In this document: positions 11,301 to 20,508 of the stretch, piece by piece
How positions within the stretch are numbered: position 1 is the first letter of the stretch
Layout of the letters: each line of letters opens with the position of its first letter
DNA from: Sordaria brevicollis
Lineage: Eukaryota > Ascomycota > Sordariomycetes > Sordariales > Sordariaceae
DNA: 64,000 nucleotides
Direction of reading: 5' to 3'
Assembly (NCBI GenBank): GCA_033439795.1
Contig: JAUTDP010000003.1
Location: forward strand, 2,356,001 to 2,420,000
Program-made: the position numbers and the translations under genes
The notes under the pieces: model-generated
What the model was told of the DNA's origin: nothing
Database searches by the model: none
The model's input: only the letters and a program-made list of their open reading frames with translations

Positions 11301-14047
11301 TGGAAAAATTCTGCAACCGGCTTCTACTGGTACAACACTTCCAAGGCGTGAGGCTTCCACCATCTCGCCGGCCTGATGATGGCTGGTGCCCGAAGCTGGA
11401 AAACCATCGAGTCGTCGTCGTCGTTTGCCTGCTGGTACTGGATCGTGCACACATCTTGTCCAACCGTGATGGGAACTGTGACGGCTTTTCCATGTCCAAG
11501 AAACCGGGAAGAGGGACGTCAGCGGCTCTCTACCTCTCACACTCTTGTGTGCTCTCTCTGGGGTCACTCGACTTTGCCGTGCTTCCTCAAATGTCTCTTT
11601 CGGGATGTGTGTCTAGCAATTGGTGGGTCCTCATTGGTTGGCGCTAGAGTGGTCTAAGTGGGAAACCAAGCGACGTGTTGGGCAGCAGTTGGGTTTCAAG
11701 CCCCGGTCGGCCGACGTGGTCAACCTCCATCTTCGTCTGATTGGAACCCTCCTCCCTTCAACCATCACAGCTCTCTGTAGCCACGCCCCTCTGCCAAAAG
11801 TCAAGACCGCCTTCTGCCGGCGTAGTCTTCCAGAGATGCCGTCCTCAGTCTAATCCTGCACCCCGTCAGTTGCCCGCATTTTACCGGGTCTCTCCCTCTC
11901 TGGCCACGGCGACTGCTGTGGCAGACTCTGCCAGCTTGAGGGGGGGAAGTTAATGCTTCACGGCATCAAACCACATGGAAACGGCGAGAATGGCCTCTCG
12001 GATCACAGGAATGTCAGGGCTGCATGGCGTCCGGCCCAGTATCCCCTTCGCACAGCAGCAGAAAGCAAGCCCAGAACCACCCCCAAATGATCCATCACCT
12101 GCTTCAGAGTGTTTGACACAATCGACGACGACTGAAGAAAGAGAGATCCGTTTGCACTTGATATTGAACGCGGGGGCCACACCTTTGATGTTGTCAATAT
12201 CACCTCACTATTTTTTTTTCTTTCTTTCTAGTTTCTCCTTCACCTCCAGAGATCGTCTGGAATGATGGGGGCCAAGCAGCCATCGAATGGAGCAACAGCT
12301 TCCAAAAAAGAAACACACGCCAGGATAAACAATCAAGCATTCCACCACCCCCGACTTTTTTCTCTGGTCGCTGAGAGCCTGGACCAGGAACAGGGACTCA
12401 AGTTGGGCTAGACATGCCCATGCCCTTACCCCTGAAACGGTGAAACCCTGGGGTAAAGGATCCCCACAACAAACAAGCTCTCGACGACGACAAGGTCACC
12501 TCCTCCTCAACTCCAACTACGACGACTTTCCGCTTGGCTGATCATCACCATCCCGAGACTCGGGTTCCCCGCTACATATGCGTCGCTGATGTCTCTCTCT
12601 CTGTGTCGGTCAACAGCGTTATTTACCTTGGTCAAAACTTGGGCAACAAGGTCGCACAACGCGGGCTGTTGCGGCACAAGCAATCATCGTCTTTCATCAC
12701 TGGCCCTCTGACCTAAGACCGAACGGTGTCACGGTGGGGGTTTATGGGGCATGGGGCGCGGTTTGTGTCCTGATCGCTTTCTTGTCACACTTGTTCGTTG
12801 AGGCCTGATTCTTGCCGAATCGACGTGATGTCAAATCAAGGTCGGGGATAGGACAAGGGACGTGGAGGTTTAGAGAGTTGTGAAAAAAAAACCGCTCACA
12901 GCGTGCCGTCCCGTCTCTGGAGAAGTCAAGCGATCAGGCAAGCGAAAAGACACAGACAGGTGAGATGAGGCCCGGACAAACCGGGGACAGAAGAGGAGGA
13001 GGCTCAGGCTGTTTCAGAGTTTCAGAGTCTGGAAATCGAACACTCACAACGGTCAACTAGGCCCCCGTCTGTTTGGATGGCGTGGTAGCCAATCCGAACC
13101 CTCGTCGACCCCGGCGCTCGTTCGCCGTCCTTCTTCACCACTCAAGCACCGTGGCCCGGTCCCTTCTCTTCTATCCCCGGCCGATGCCATGTGGGAAAGG
13201 GTCGTTTGGAGAAGAGTCTGGAATGCCGAAAACAGCTGCTGCCCAGGCAGACTCCGAGGGCCCGAATAGCTCCATCTTGGGCGCGATCCAGGTACGTATC
13301 TCTTCAAATTCACGCCGGGTTCCTGGCCTAACGTTGCCAAGAGTCGACTCACAACCTGCGCTCTGCGGTACGCCACAGAGGCTTTGAAGATTCCATCCAC
13401 GAACATGTCGACACGACTTCGGTTTACCTTTTTCATTTTTCTTTGACGCGCTATCCACCTGAACTGTGACTCGACGTAAGGCGTATCTGCACTGCTGCTG
13501 GCTGTCAATGAACTGGGAAAAGCGATTTCCAAGGGCCAACCAACCCTCATGGAATTCAGTGCAGCGACGAGACTTCAGCGCGTGCGGCAGTACTTATAGA
13601 AACCTGGAAATACATGGACGACTTCGGTGTGCAGACCGCACTTCTGTAAGAATCACCTTTTTCAGTTAAGAAGGGGCTCCATTGTGGACGTGGCACGAAC
13701 CAGTTAGTCCACTTATACATACCTCGATGTTAGAGGCTCAAAACCGCCATGCCAAGACATCGCCAAAAAATGCGAAACAGACGCGGACAAGCGAACCAAA
13801 ATACTCCGGGCCAACATCTATACGTAGGTAAGCTCTAGACGTATAGCGTGCTTTTGGGAGACATGAGTCGTTAAAACCCACTACTGTAGATCTTTCAGCT
13901 TTCCCCATCTTCACTGTCCAGCCTGCAGAAAAGCGGTATAAGATAACAGCAACTGGGCCCCATGAGCCAGTCAGTAGTCGCCTTTTCGTCGGTGAACGGC
14001 CACTGAATGCACAAGAGACACTCAACTACAACTCCATCCACTGTTTT
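8376..14047. other. 5.7 kb gene-poor region upstream of coiled-coil gene
   Basis: No gene can be supported. The part near 8376-9500 is GT/GA-rich on the plus strand and probably holds the promoter and 5' UTR of the minus-strand coiled-coil gene. The rest contains many overlapping short frames on both strands without domains, for example 11047-11657 and 13053-13550. A GTT microsatellite lies at 9293-9313 and a GTTGCAG-rich tract near 9540-9630. A non-coding RNA or a gene with many tiny exons is not excluded. Confidence 0.45.
9293..9313. repeat. (GTT)7 microsatellite
   Basis: Seven uninterrupted GTT units in the upstream region of the coiled-coil gene. Confidence 0.9.
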
Positions 14048-14323
14048 GCCAAGTGCACCCGTGATGGCGATGTGGATAGCTTCAAGTCTCAGCTCAGCTC
14101 AGCTCTTTTGAACTGCACTTTGAAACCTCCATCATGACAACAAAACACAGCTTTGTGTAGGTACACTATCCTGTCGTTGTCGCCGTCGCCGTCGCCGCCG
14201 TCGACTACAAATACACCATCTATAGGTCTCCGAGTGACAAGTTCAGGTTAGTTGTCTCTTCCCTCTCCATACTCTCACCAACCCAATCCACCTCAATTTT
14301 CCTCCATCTCTCAACCTCCAACC
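14048..14323 (+). promoter_or_regulatory. Promoter/5' UTR of LSm14-like gene 1, duplicated upstream of gene 2
   Basis: A block with GTGATG, GATGTGGATAGCTTCAAGTC and a run of CAGCT repeats, then TGACAAC and TAGGTACACT, occurs here (14048-14170). It recurs with few changes at 15048-15183 ahead of the second gene. The shared, partly conserved leader (CCACYTCAWTTTTCCTYCAT) directly precedes both start codons. This shows the duplication copied the control region along with the gene. No specific factor site is assigned. Confidence 0.7.
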
Positions 14324-14638
14324 ATGTCCGCCCCATTACCAGAGCTCGGCTCCAGGATCTCCGTGATCACATACAAGAACGTCCGATACGAAGGTCGTTT
14401 ATTCACCATCGACCCGAACGAGTGCATCATTGCCCTAGCGCAAGTTCGTTGTTTTGGAACAGAGGATCGCAATGACGGTGATCACGAAATCTCAGCACCG
14501 TCGCCTGAAGTTCACGATCATATCTTGTTCCGCGGCGCCGATATAAAGGATATTCGCGTCATCGCGGCGGCTTCCAGTTTTGACGACAGCAACCCCGCGC
14601 TGGCACCAGTTGATAATGGGGGTTGGATAATGGAATGA
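14324..14638 (+). CDS. Stand-alone LSm14-domain protein, copy 1
   Basis: 104 residues. The start at 14324 was chosen over an in-frame upstream ATG (14252) because the second copy begins at the aligned position. Nearly the whole protein is an LSm14/Scd6/RAP55-type Sm fold: ISVITYKNVRYEGRLFTID, then ALAQVRCFGTEDR, then ILFRGADIKDIRV near residue 80. In the known family (Scd6, Sum2, LSM14) this domain recruits decapping and translation-repression partners in cytoplasmic mRNP granules. Those proteins also carry FDF and RGG/TFG regions, which are absent here. The gene is followed by a related tandem copy about 1 kb downstream. It could be a mini-protein that competes with full-length Scd6, or a degenerating partial duplicate; the open frames and conserved core residues favour function. 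Confidence 0.82.
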   Translation: MSAPLPELGSRISVITYKNVRYEGRLFTIDPNECIIALAQVRCFGTEDRNDGDHEISAPSPEVHDHILFRGADIKDIRVIAAASSFDDSNPALAPVDNGGWIME

Positions 14639-15334
14639 ATTCCACCTGTGATACTTCCTTCTGGAGAAAGCATACGCAGTTGCTAGCTTTGGAAAGGGCA
14701 AGGCAATCGTCCAAGAGATCATTTCGCTTGCTAGCAAGCAACCTTCCATCGCCAATCTCGAAACCTTCGACTTTCCACATCTTTCCTGGAGTTCCGCCAC
14801 CGAAGGAATGGAGCCAGGTAGAAGTCAACTCCGGGGCGAAGGTGTAGAAGTTGGCCAAGGCCACGAAATGGAGAGGATGATGATGGACATGGAAAGGCGA
14901 TTCCGGACTCTGGAGAATGAGGACATTGGAGGCGGTTGTGTACGATAATAGCGAAGAACGGGACATGGAGAATTTTTGAGGCATCATTGCAAGACAGCGT
15001 TGTGGTAGTGTATACTGGATTCACCGCTAGCTGTGGTAGATCTCCATGCCAAGTCTCATTCGTGATGATGATGTGGATAGCTTCAAGTCTCAGCTCAGCT
15101 CAGCTCAGCTTTTTCGAAACTCCGAACCCTCCGCACTATGACAACGGAACATAGGTAACACAGCGCTGCGTAGGTACACTTTACTGTTATCGTCGATGTG
15201 TTTGTATACAAATACTCCTTTTCCACGTCGAATGTAAACCATCTTTCGATCGCTCATTATCTATCTGCTCATCAGTTTCGCATCAACTCATCAACCCATC
15301 CACTTCATTTTCCTTCATTTACAATTTTTCAACA

Positions 15335-15667
15335 ATGGACTCCCAAACCGCCAACCAATTTCTCGGCTCCAAAATCTCTCTCATATCAAGGAGCGAAATC
15401 CGCTATGAGGGCTTTCTGTACGCCATCGACGTTAGGGAAGCTACCATCAGCTTGTCAAAAGTCCGATCATTCGGAACGGAGGATCGCCCAACCGATCGCG
15501 CCCTGTTCCCAAAAGAGGACGTTTACGAGTTCATCATCTTCCGCGGTAGCGATATCAAGACTTTGGATGTGATCGGGCCTCCCAGGTCGGCGAGCGATAA
15601 TGAATCTGGTCTTGATCTGGATGAGCTAGCACCTTTGGATGCCAATTTATCTGCTCAGGGGGCTTGA
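15335..15667 (+). CDS. Stand-alone LSm14-domain protein, copy 2
   Basis: 110 residues, a tandem paralogue of the gene at 14324. The core reads [36 protein letters not shown], then [15 protein letters not shown]. It is closer to the family consensus than copy 1, notably [14 protein letters not shown] and IIFRGSDIK. After the Sm fold there is only a short Asp/Leu-rich acidic tail (about residues 87-110), with no FDF box, TFG box or RGG repeats. Its upstream region is a duplicate of copy 1's. A role in mRNP assembly is inferred from family knowledge; whether it binds decapping factors cannot be told from sequence. Confidence 0.85.
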   Translation: MDSQTANQFLGSKISLISRSEIRYEGFLYAIDVREATISLSKVRSFGTEDRPTDRALFPKEDVYEFIIFRGSDIKTLDVIGPPRSASDNESGLDLDELAPLDANLSAQGA

Positions 15668-16090
15668 GCTTTTACACGGTCTTTTCAGTCGTGGCGGACA
15701 CAGCCCATCCACGTCTCACGCCTTTCCATAGACGACTTCCGAAAAAGAAGGCCACCAGGCGCTCCAGCAATTGCACTTGGACGCTGTTGTTGCTGTCAAC
15801 AACCTCGCTGGTTTTCTCCCGCACGAAGGGGTGGAAAGCACGAAAGAAAGACGGACGAGACGAAGGGATGCGGGTGTATACGAGATGATGACAAAGGAGG
15901 GAAGGGGTTTGGTTATTGTATCTCTATTTTCTTTTGTGGCTCTTCTTGTATCATACTGAGAGGTACTTGACCTCGATGATAGCTTCATGATTGATAGAAG
16001 TCCTGGGCCGAGTTTACGCCATGGGTTATTGGTTGGCAGAGAAGGGTCTGAGCTCCACTGCTAGGGTCGTACTAAATGCAACCCTTTTTG
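15668..16090. other. Downstream flank of LSm14-like gene 2 up to the transposon
   Basis: No gene recognised. The stretch ends at a TA dinucleotide that is the left target-site copy of the pogo-like element. Confidence 0.6.
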
Positions 16091-16092
16091 TA

Positions 16093-16134
16093 CCGCATTG
16101 TCTCGGGCTATCCGGAAAAGGGTCTCTTAGGTAA
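16093..16134 (+). repeat. Left terminal inverted repeat of pogo-like element
   Basis: Begins CCGCATTGTCTCGGGCTATC directly after a TA. It matches the reverse complement of 19279-19320 with three transitions in 42 bases. Confidence 0.92.
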
Positions 16135-16481
16135 TCTAGCGTAATCAGACTTTATCTGGCAGAATAGGCAAGCATACTGCAACACATCTACCCACCAAAA
16201 TCTGGGTACATATTAATGATTTTGAATGTACCGCCTTCTATAACAATACCCTATCATTCTCTCCCCTGTCAATCCCTCCCTTCGTCAATCCCCTATTTCT
16301 AATAATAATTTTATAGTATTGAATATAAATGAACGGCTTAGTACATTCGAGCTCGATATAGGCACTAATATTTAACACTATACCCAATAAGCACTAGAGC
16401 CACCTAAATTACTTAGACTACCTAAATTACTTAAACTAATATAATTAATATAATTAGTATAATTAATATAATTAATAGCTC

Positions 16482-16523
16482 TTCTTCTTCTTCCTCCTCC
16501 TCCTCCTCCTCCTCCTCCTCCTC
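16482..16523. repeat. (TTC/TCC)n trinucleotide repeat inside pogo-like element
   Basis: Three to four TTC units run into about eleven TCC units. It stands out as the only C-rich tract in the left part of the element. It contains no CA or TG dinucleotide on either strand, so it offers no preferred RIP site; this explains its survival. Confidence 0.85.
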
Positions 16524-17399
16524 GTATCGCTACGCCACCGCCGCCGCTACCGCCGCTTCTTTCGATAAAAGAATATATTTAAAATTGCCCTAGACTTAAA
16601 TTAAAATCCTATAATATTAAAACGGTAAAAACTAAATATATAAACCCTATTAAGAGGGTAAAACGTAATTATTTTAATAAATTTAAAATTTAAGTTAATT
16701 GTTAGTAGGGTTATATTACGGCGCTACGAATAATATTAATAATAATTATAAATATTAACGTATTTTATATAAATTAAAATACTTATCGATAATAACGTAA
16801 CGTAAAATTATTACCGTTGCGGCGGTAGTATAGAATACGACGAAGATATTATTAAAAATAATTATTACAATATTTACCTTTACGAGGTAATTGCCTATTT
16901 TAAAATATTACTTACTATATTATACAATTAGTAGATGAGACGGGATTCGATTCTCTATTATATAAATCGAGAAGGTAAATCTCTATAGCTAGAATTCGAA
17001 TATAAATTTTATAAAAAATTCTAAAATATACAATATACGAATATTTTAGTAATAATAATATAGTTCCGCTATAAATCTATTGAATTTTTTAAAGTATTTT
17101 ATCCGGATTAAATATAAGAATTTAATTAATATTTCTTTCGAAATTAATTTAATAAATTTTTATTTCGTTATTATATAAGTTATAGAAGGATTACCTATTA
17201 GTCTTAGCGTTTACTAACCGAATTACTTATTAAAATAAATTCGTTTTTGAAGTTAATTATATATTTATATAATAATATATATATATAATTAGGTTTTTCC
17301 CCGCTTATATTTATTCCTTAGCTTTTTCCTTCCTATTTTTGCTTTTATTTATTTTCGACGATAAGAAAAGAATAAAAGATTTAAAGAAAATCGGAGGAG

Positions 17400-18370
17400 G
17401 CTTAGAGAAATTCGGTATTAATTTAGAGGTTAATATTTTTAACCTATAGGTTTATTAAGCGGAATAGCTAGCCAATTTTGCTTGCTTTATTTAGTATAAT
17501 AATAAGGTTTCCTTTTTTTTATATTATAAATTTCGATAAAAGCCCCTTACCTTTCGAATATAACGAAGGCCATACCTACGTAATAAAGGGTAATAAATCC
17601 GTTATAAATAAAATTAACCGCAATAAATAGGGTAAATACTAAATTACCTTAATTCTTTATATTTTTATTAATAGTATTATTCATCTTCGATTAATAATTA
17701 TCTTCTATGGAGAGGGCATTTCTAAGAAGATAATAGAAGAGAAAAAATATTATACTAAAAATATAGAGGTTTAATTTAATAAAGTAATTTATTAAAATAA
17801 GGGATTATTATTCGATTAGTTTAATAAAAAGCTTGCCCTAGTTATTAAAGACCTTAGCTAAGAATTATTATTAGTTATAAATATATATTTATTTTATAAT
17901 ACTCAACGAGTTAAGGATAAATTAAATAAAAATATACCTTATAAAATTACCCTAGTAATAATCCTTAGTGGTTTAATAAGTTTTTTTCAACCTCTTAATA
18001 TAGTTATTAACTCCCTTTTTAAGAAGATATTGAGAGAGGAAACCTTCTTAGCTAAAAAAGAATAGGATAAAAAAAACCTTAGTAAGGTTTAATTTACTTC
18101 TAATAGACGGATTATAACTATTTATATTATTTTAAAGTATTGGAAAATATTATTAATAATAAAATAGAATATAATTATTAAATCTTTTAAAGATAATAGT
18201 ATAATTATTAAATTAAATAATTTAGAAAACTATTTCATTAATATTAAAGAGATTAATAGAGATATTATTAATTAGATTAATTGGGAAATAATAATTAATA
18301 TTATTATTAGTTTTAAAGATTTTAAAATTATCCCCGTTTTTAAAAACGACTTTATAGCCTTTGAATTATA
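17400..18370 (+). pseudogene. Degenerate DDE_1 (pogo/Fot1-type) transposase
   Basis: The frame is broken by many TAA/TAG codons consistent with C-to-T change of CAA/CAG/TGG codons. Readable remnants in order: NFDKSPLPFEYNEGHTY near 17530 (position of the first catalytic Asp); LIIIFYGEGISKKIIEE near 17690-17740; LLLVINIYLFYNTQRVKDK near 17870-17915; and LISFFQPLNIVINSLFKKI near 17973-18030. The last matches the family's conserved proline-glycine-leucine/leucine-glutamine-proline-leucine-aspartate region just before the last catalytic acidic residue. The family assignment is by motif order and recognition; exact ends are approximate. The gene cannot be functional. Confidence 0.78.
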
Positions 18371-19278
18371 AGTAGAAAAAAGAGGAAAACTAAGAGGTAA
18401 TTATAATAATTTTAGAAAAGTATTTCTAAAGAATTGGTATTTATAATGTAAATTACTAGTTTCTAGAAATAGAATTGACTTTATATAAAGATTGTAAAAG
18501 TATAATTAAAAATATTAATAACCACTAATATATAAATAATAACTAAAATTTTATATAATTATTTATATAATAATAGATAGAGTTTATTAATTATCTTCAT
18601 CCTCTTTACTACTAAAGTCTCTTTTATCTTATTTAATAATATTAATATAAATATACATTGTATTTTTGGCTTCCTATTACTAACGCACTATATTAAAGCG
18701 GTTATCCTATTTATACTAGTATTTGCCAAATTCTTTTATATAATATAAGACTTCAATACCCTTAAGTCTAACCTCTAATTCGATTTTATAACGGCTTCTA
18801 TTACGAACCTAATTATAGTAGATTTACTTGGCTATATTATTATTATTATTATTATTATTTTAATCTTTATTAACAAAGCTTAAACCTTTTAATACGTTAG
18901 GAAATAAAGGTATTCGCGGTACAACGATATATTCAATACCCTCAATAAATTGTTACTAGGCACTAGGGTAATTATTTATTATATTTAGGAAGGGAAGTAA
19001 ATTAATAAAAAAGATAAATAATTAAAATATTAATAATTTATTTATTTATATACGAAATTAATATTTCTAAGGATTAATTTTTACTTCGTTATAACTATGG
19101 CTGGATTATTGGGGTTCGGTTATAGGGGAGAGGGGAGTTTTAGGGAATAAGGATAGGGCATTAGTGAAAAGGAATTTTCGAATTCCGGGCCCTACTATTA
19201 ACTTTCCTATAATAATCTGCGGGTAAAAAACGCATAAATTCAATAGTAGCAGTGCAGTATACTTGAACGTTCTAAGAT

Positions 19279-19320
19279 TTACTTAGGAGACCCTTTTCCG
19301 GATAGCCCGAAACAATGCGG
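19279..19320 (-). repeat. Right terminal inverted repeat of pogo-like element
   Basis: The reverse complement begins CCGCATTGTTTCGGGCTATC and mirrors 16093-16134. A TA follows directly at 19321. Confidence 0.92.
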
Positions 19321-19381
19321 TACACTAGATTCACCGCTGGGTGTGCTGCATCTGAATCCGCATGCCAAGTCCACTCATCAT
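19321..19381 (+). repeat. Interrupted third copy of the LSm14 tandem-unit boundary
   Basis: TACACTAGATTCACCGCTGG and, further on, CATGCCAAGTC match 15011-15055 (TATACTGGATTCACCGCTAG ... CATGCCAAGTC) in the boundary between the two LSm14 units. With the transposon removed, the spacing from that boundary is about 1.1 kb, close to the 1.0 kb period of the first two units. I find no third LSm14 coding sequence beyond it. Confidence 0.75.
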
Positions 19382-20300
19382 GCCGATTGATAGTCCAGTC
19401 TCCGTCCGGCTACTTCTCCCTCGAATAATGAACCATCTTCACCAAAACAAGTGTCCACCATGTCCGACTCTAGACACTCTCTGGTCCCTGAATTGGCTCT
19501 GCGGGCCCTGAACATCAACGGGTCTCTACGGGGTCTCAACGCTTTGGAGGCAAAAGAGATCTGGCCAGACACCGACGGATAAAGAAACCCGCACCTCAGA
19601 CGCCAGACCGAGAGGTTGATCACATCATCCAATCCATCCCCCTCAAGATCAATCCATCTTACCAGACCACATTTGTCGTAAGCCCGGATGAGTAAACAGT
19701 TTTCTCCAGCCACTAACAAGTGCAAATAGACTCGTTTCAGACTTCATCAAGCGAATAGCAGTCAGGATGTCATAGTCCGGGACCCCATCCGTTTCCATCC
19801 ACTGAATCGAATCTATCCATTCGTCCATTCGTTCCACTCGTCCACTCATATCCAACGACAAGACAACAACAGGGTCAGGAAATCCATACGAACTCTCCCT
19901 CACAAATTCGCCGCATGAACACATGTTCGGTTGGACACTTGCCTCTTGCGTTTCTCGTCCGGCTCGTCTGGTCCTGTCTCGACCGCCTTGCCTAGACCGG
20001 CGAATGCATCCACCACCGCCGCACCGCAACTGCACCCAGACCCGGACACAAGCCGGTGGTGTCTCCACAAATATATCCGGTTCGCCGTCATATGGTTGCT
20101 TTGTCAACGTGTATCGATCTCATTGCCGGGTGGGTTTCACATTGTTCGAAATGCTACCTCGGCGGGCTGGCAGGCTGGAAGTCTGCCAGGTACGGACCAG
20201 TCAGAAGTTAAGGAGGCATCAGTGGTCTCGATGTGTCTGTCACCGACCACCACCGGCTGAGTCAACTTTCTCGGATTTATGTTCGTCTAGTCTTGATAGG
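19382..20300. other. Intergenic stretch between transposon and MITE
   Basis: No confident gene. A minus-strand frame at 19649-20107 (152 codons) overlaps another at 19378-19725. Their products share no domain I recognise, and any spliced join between them is speculative. Confidence 0.4.
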
Positions 20301-20302
20301 TA

Positions 20303-20506
20303 CAGTAACCTCCCCTGTTAATGCAAGCACCCCTTTATGCAAACACATACAAACGTCCCCTGTTAATGCAAAGGTTTTCTGGTGCCGCAATTCCCAGTTT
20401 TGTATGTAAGTGCGGCACCCCTTTATGCAAAACACCACTTAATGCAAAAGATTTGGACCTTTCCCCATAGTGCCGGAATTAGTTGCATTAACAGGGGAGG
20501 TTACTG
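20303..20506. mobile_element. 204-bp MITE with perfect 24-bp inverted repeats
   Basis: Both ends read CAGTAACCTCCCCTGTTAATGCAA (one inverted) without mismatch, at 20303-20326 and 20483-20506. TA lies directly outside each end (20301-20302 and 20507-20508). The interior has no coding potential but repeats variants of CCCCTTTATGCAAA and TTAATGCAAA in direct and inverted orientation. TA target site and CAGT termini suggest mobilisation by a Tc1/mariner/pogo-type transposase. It shows no RIP damage, in keeping with its being shorter than the length RIP usually detects. Confidence 0.9.
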
Positions 20507-20508
20507 TA

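Larger units (their letters stand above)
16093..19320 (+). mobile_element. RIP-mutated pogo/Tc1-mariner-type DNA transposon
   Basis: A 3228-bp element flanked by TA on both sides (16091-16092 and 19321-19322), with 42-bp terminal inverted repeats beginning CCGCATTGTYTCGGGCTATC. The two ends differ at only three positions, all transitions. The interior is very A+T-rich with many stops. A degenerate plus-strand DDE_1-type (pogo/Tigger/Fot1) transposase can still be read at about 17400-18370. TA duplication, TIRs and this transposase together place it in the Tc1/mariner superfamily. It lies inside what would be the third copy of the tandem LSm14 unit, so it inserted after that duplication. It is certainly non-autonomous now. 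Confidence 0.9.

Noticed and set aside
13053..13550. 165-codon minus-strand frame
   Set aside because: Overlaps another long frame on the same strand in a different phase; no motif or conserved element.
19378..20107. Two overlapping minus-strand frames that might be exons of one gene
   Set aside because: No recognisable domain and no convincing splice pair that joins them.
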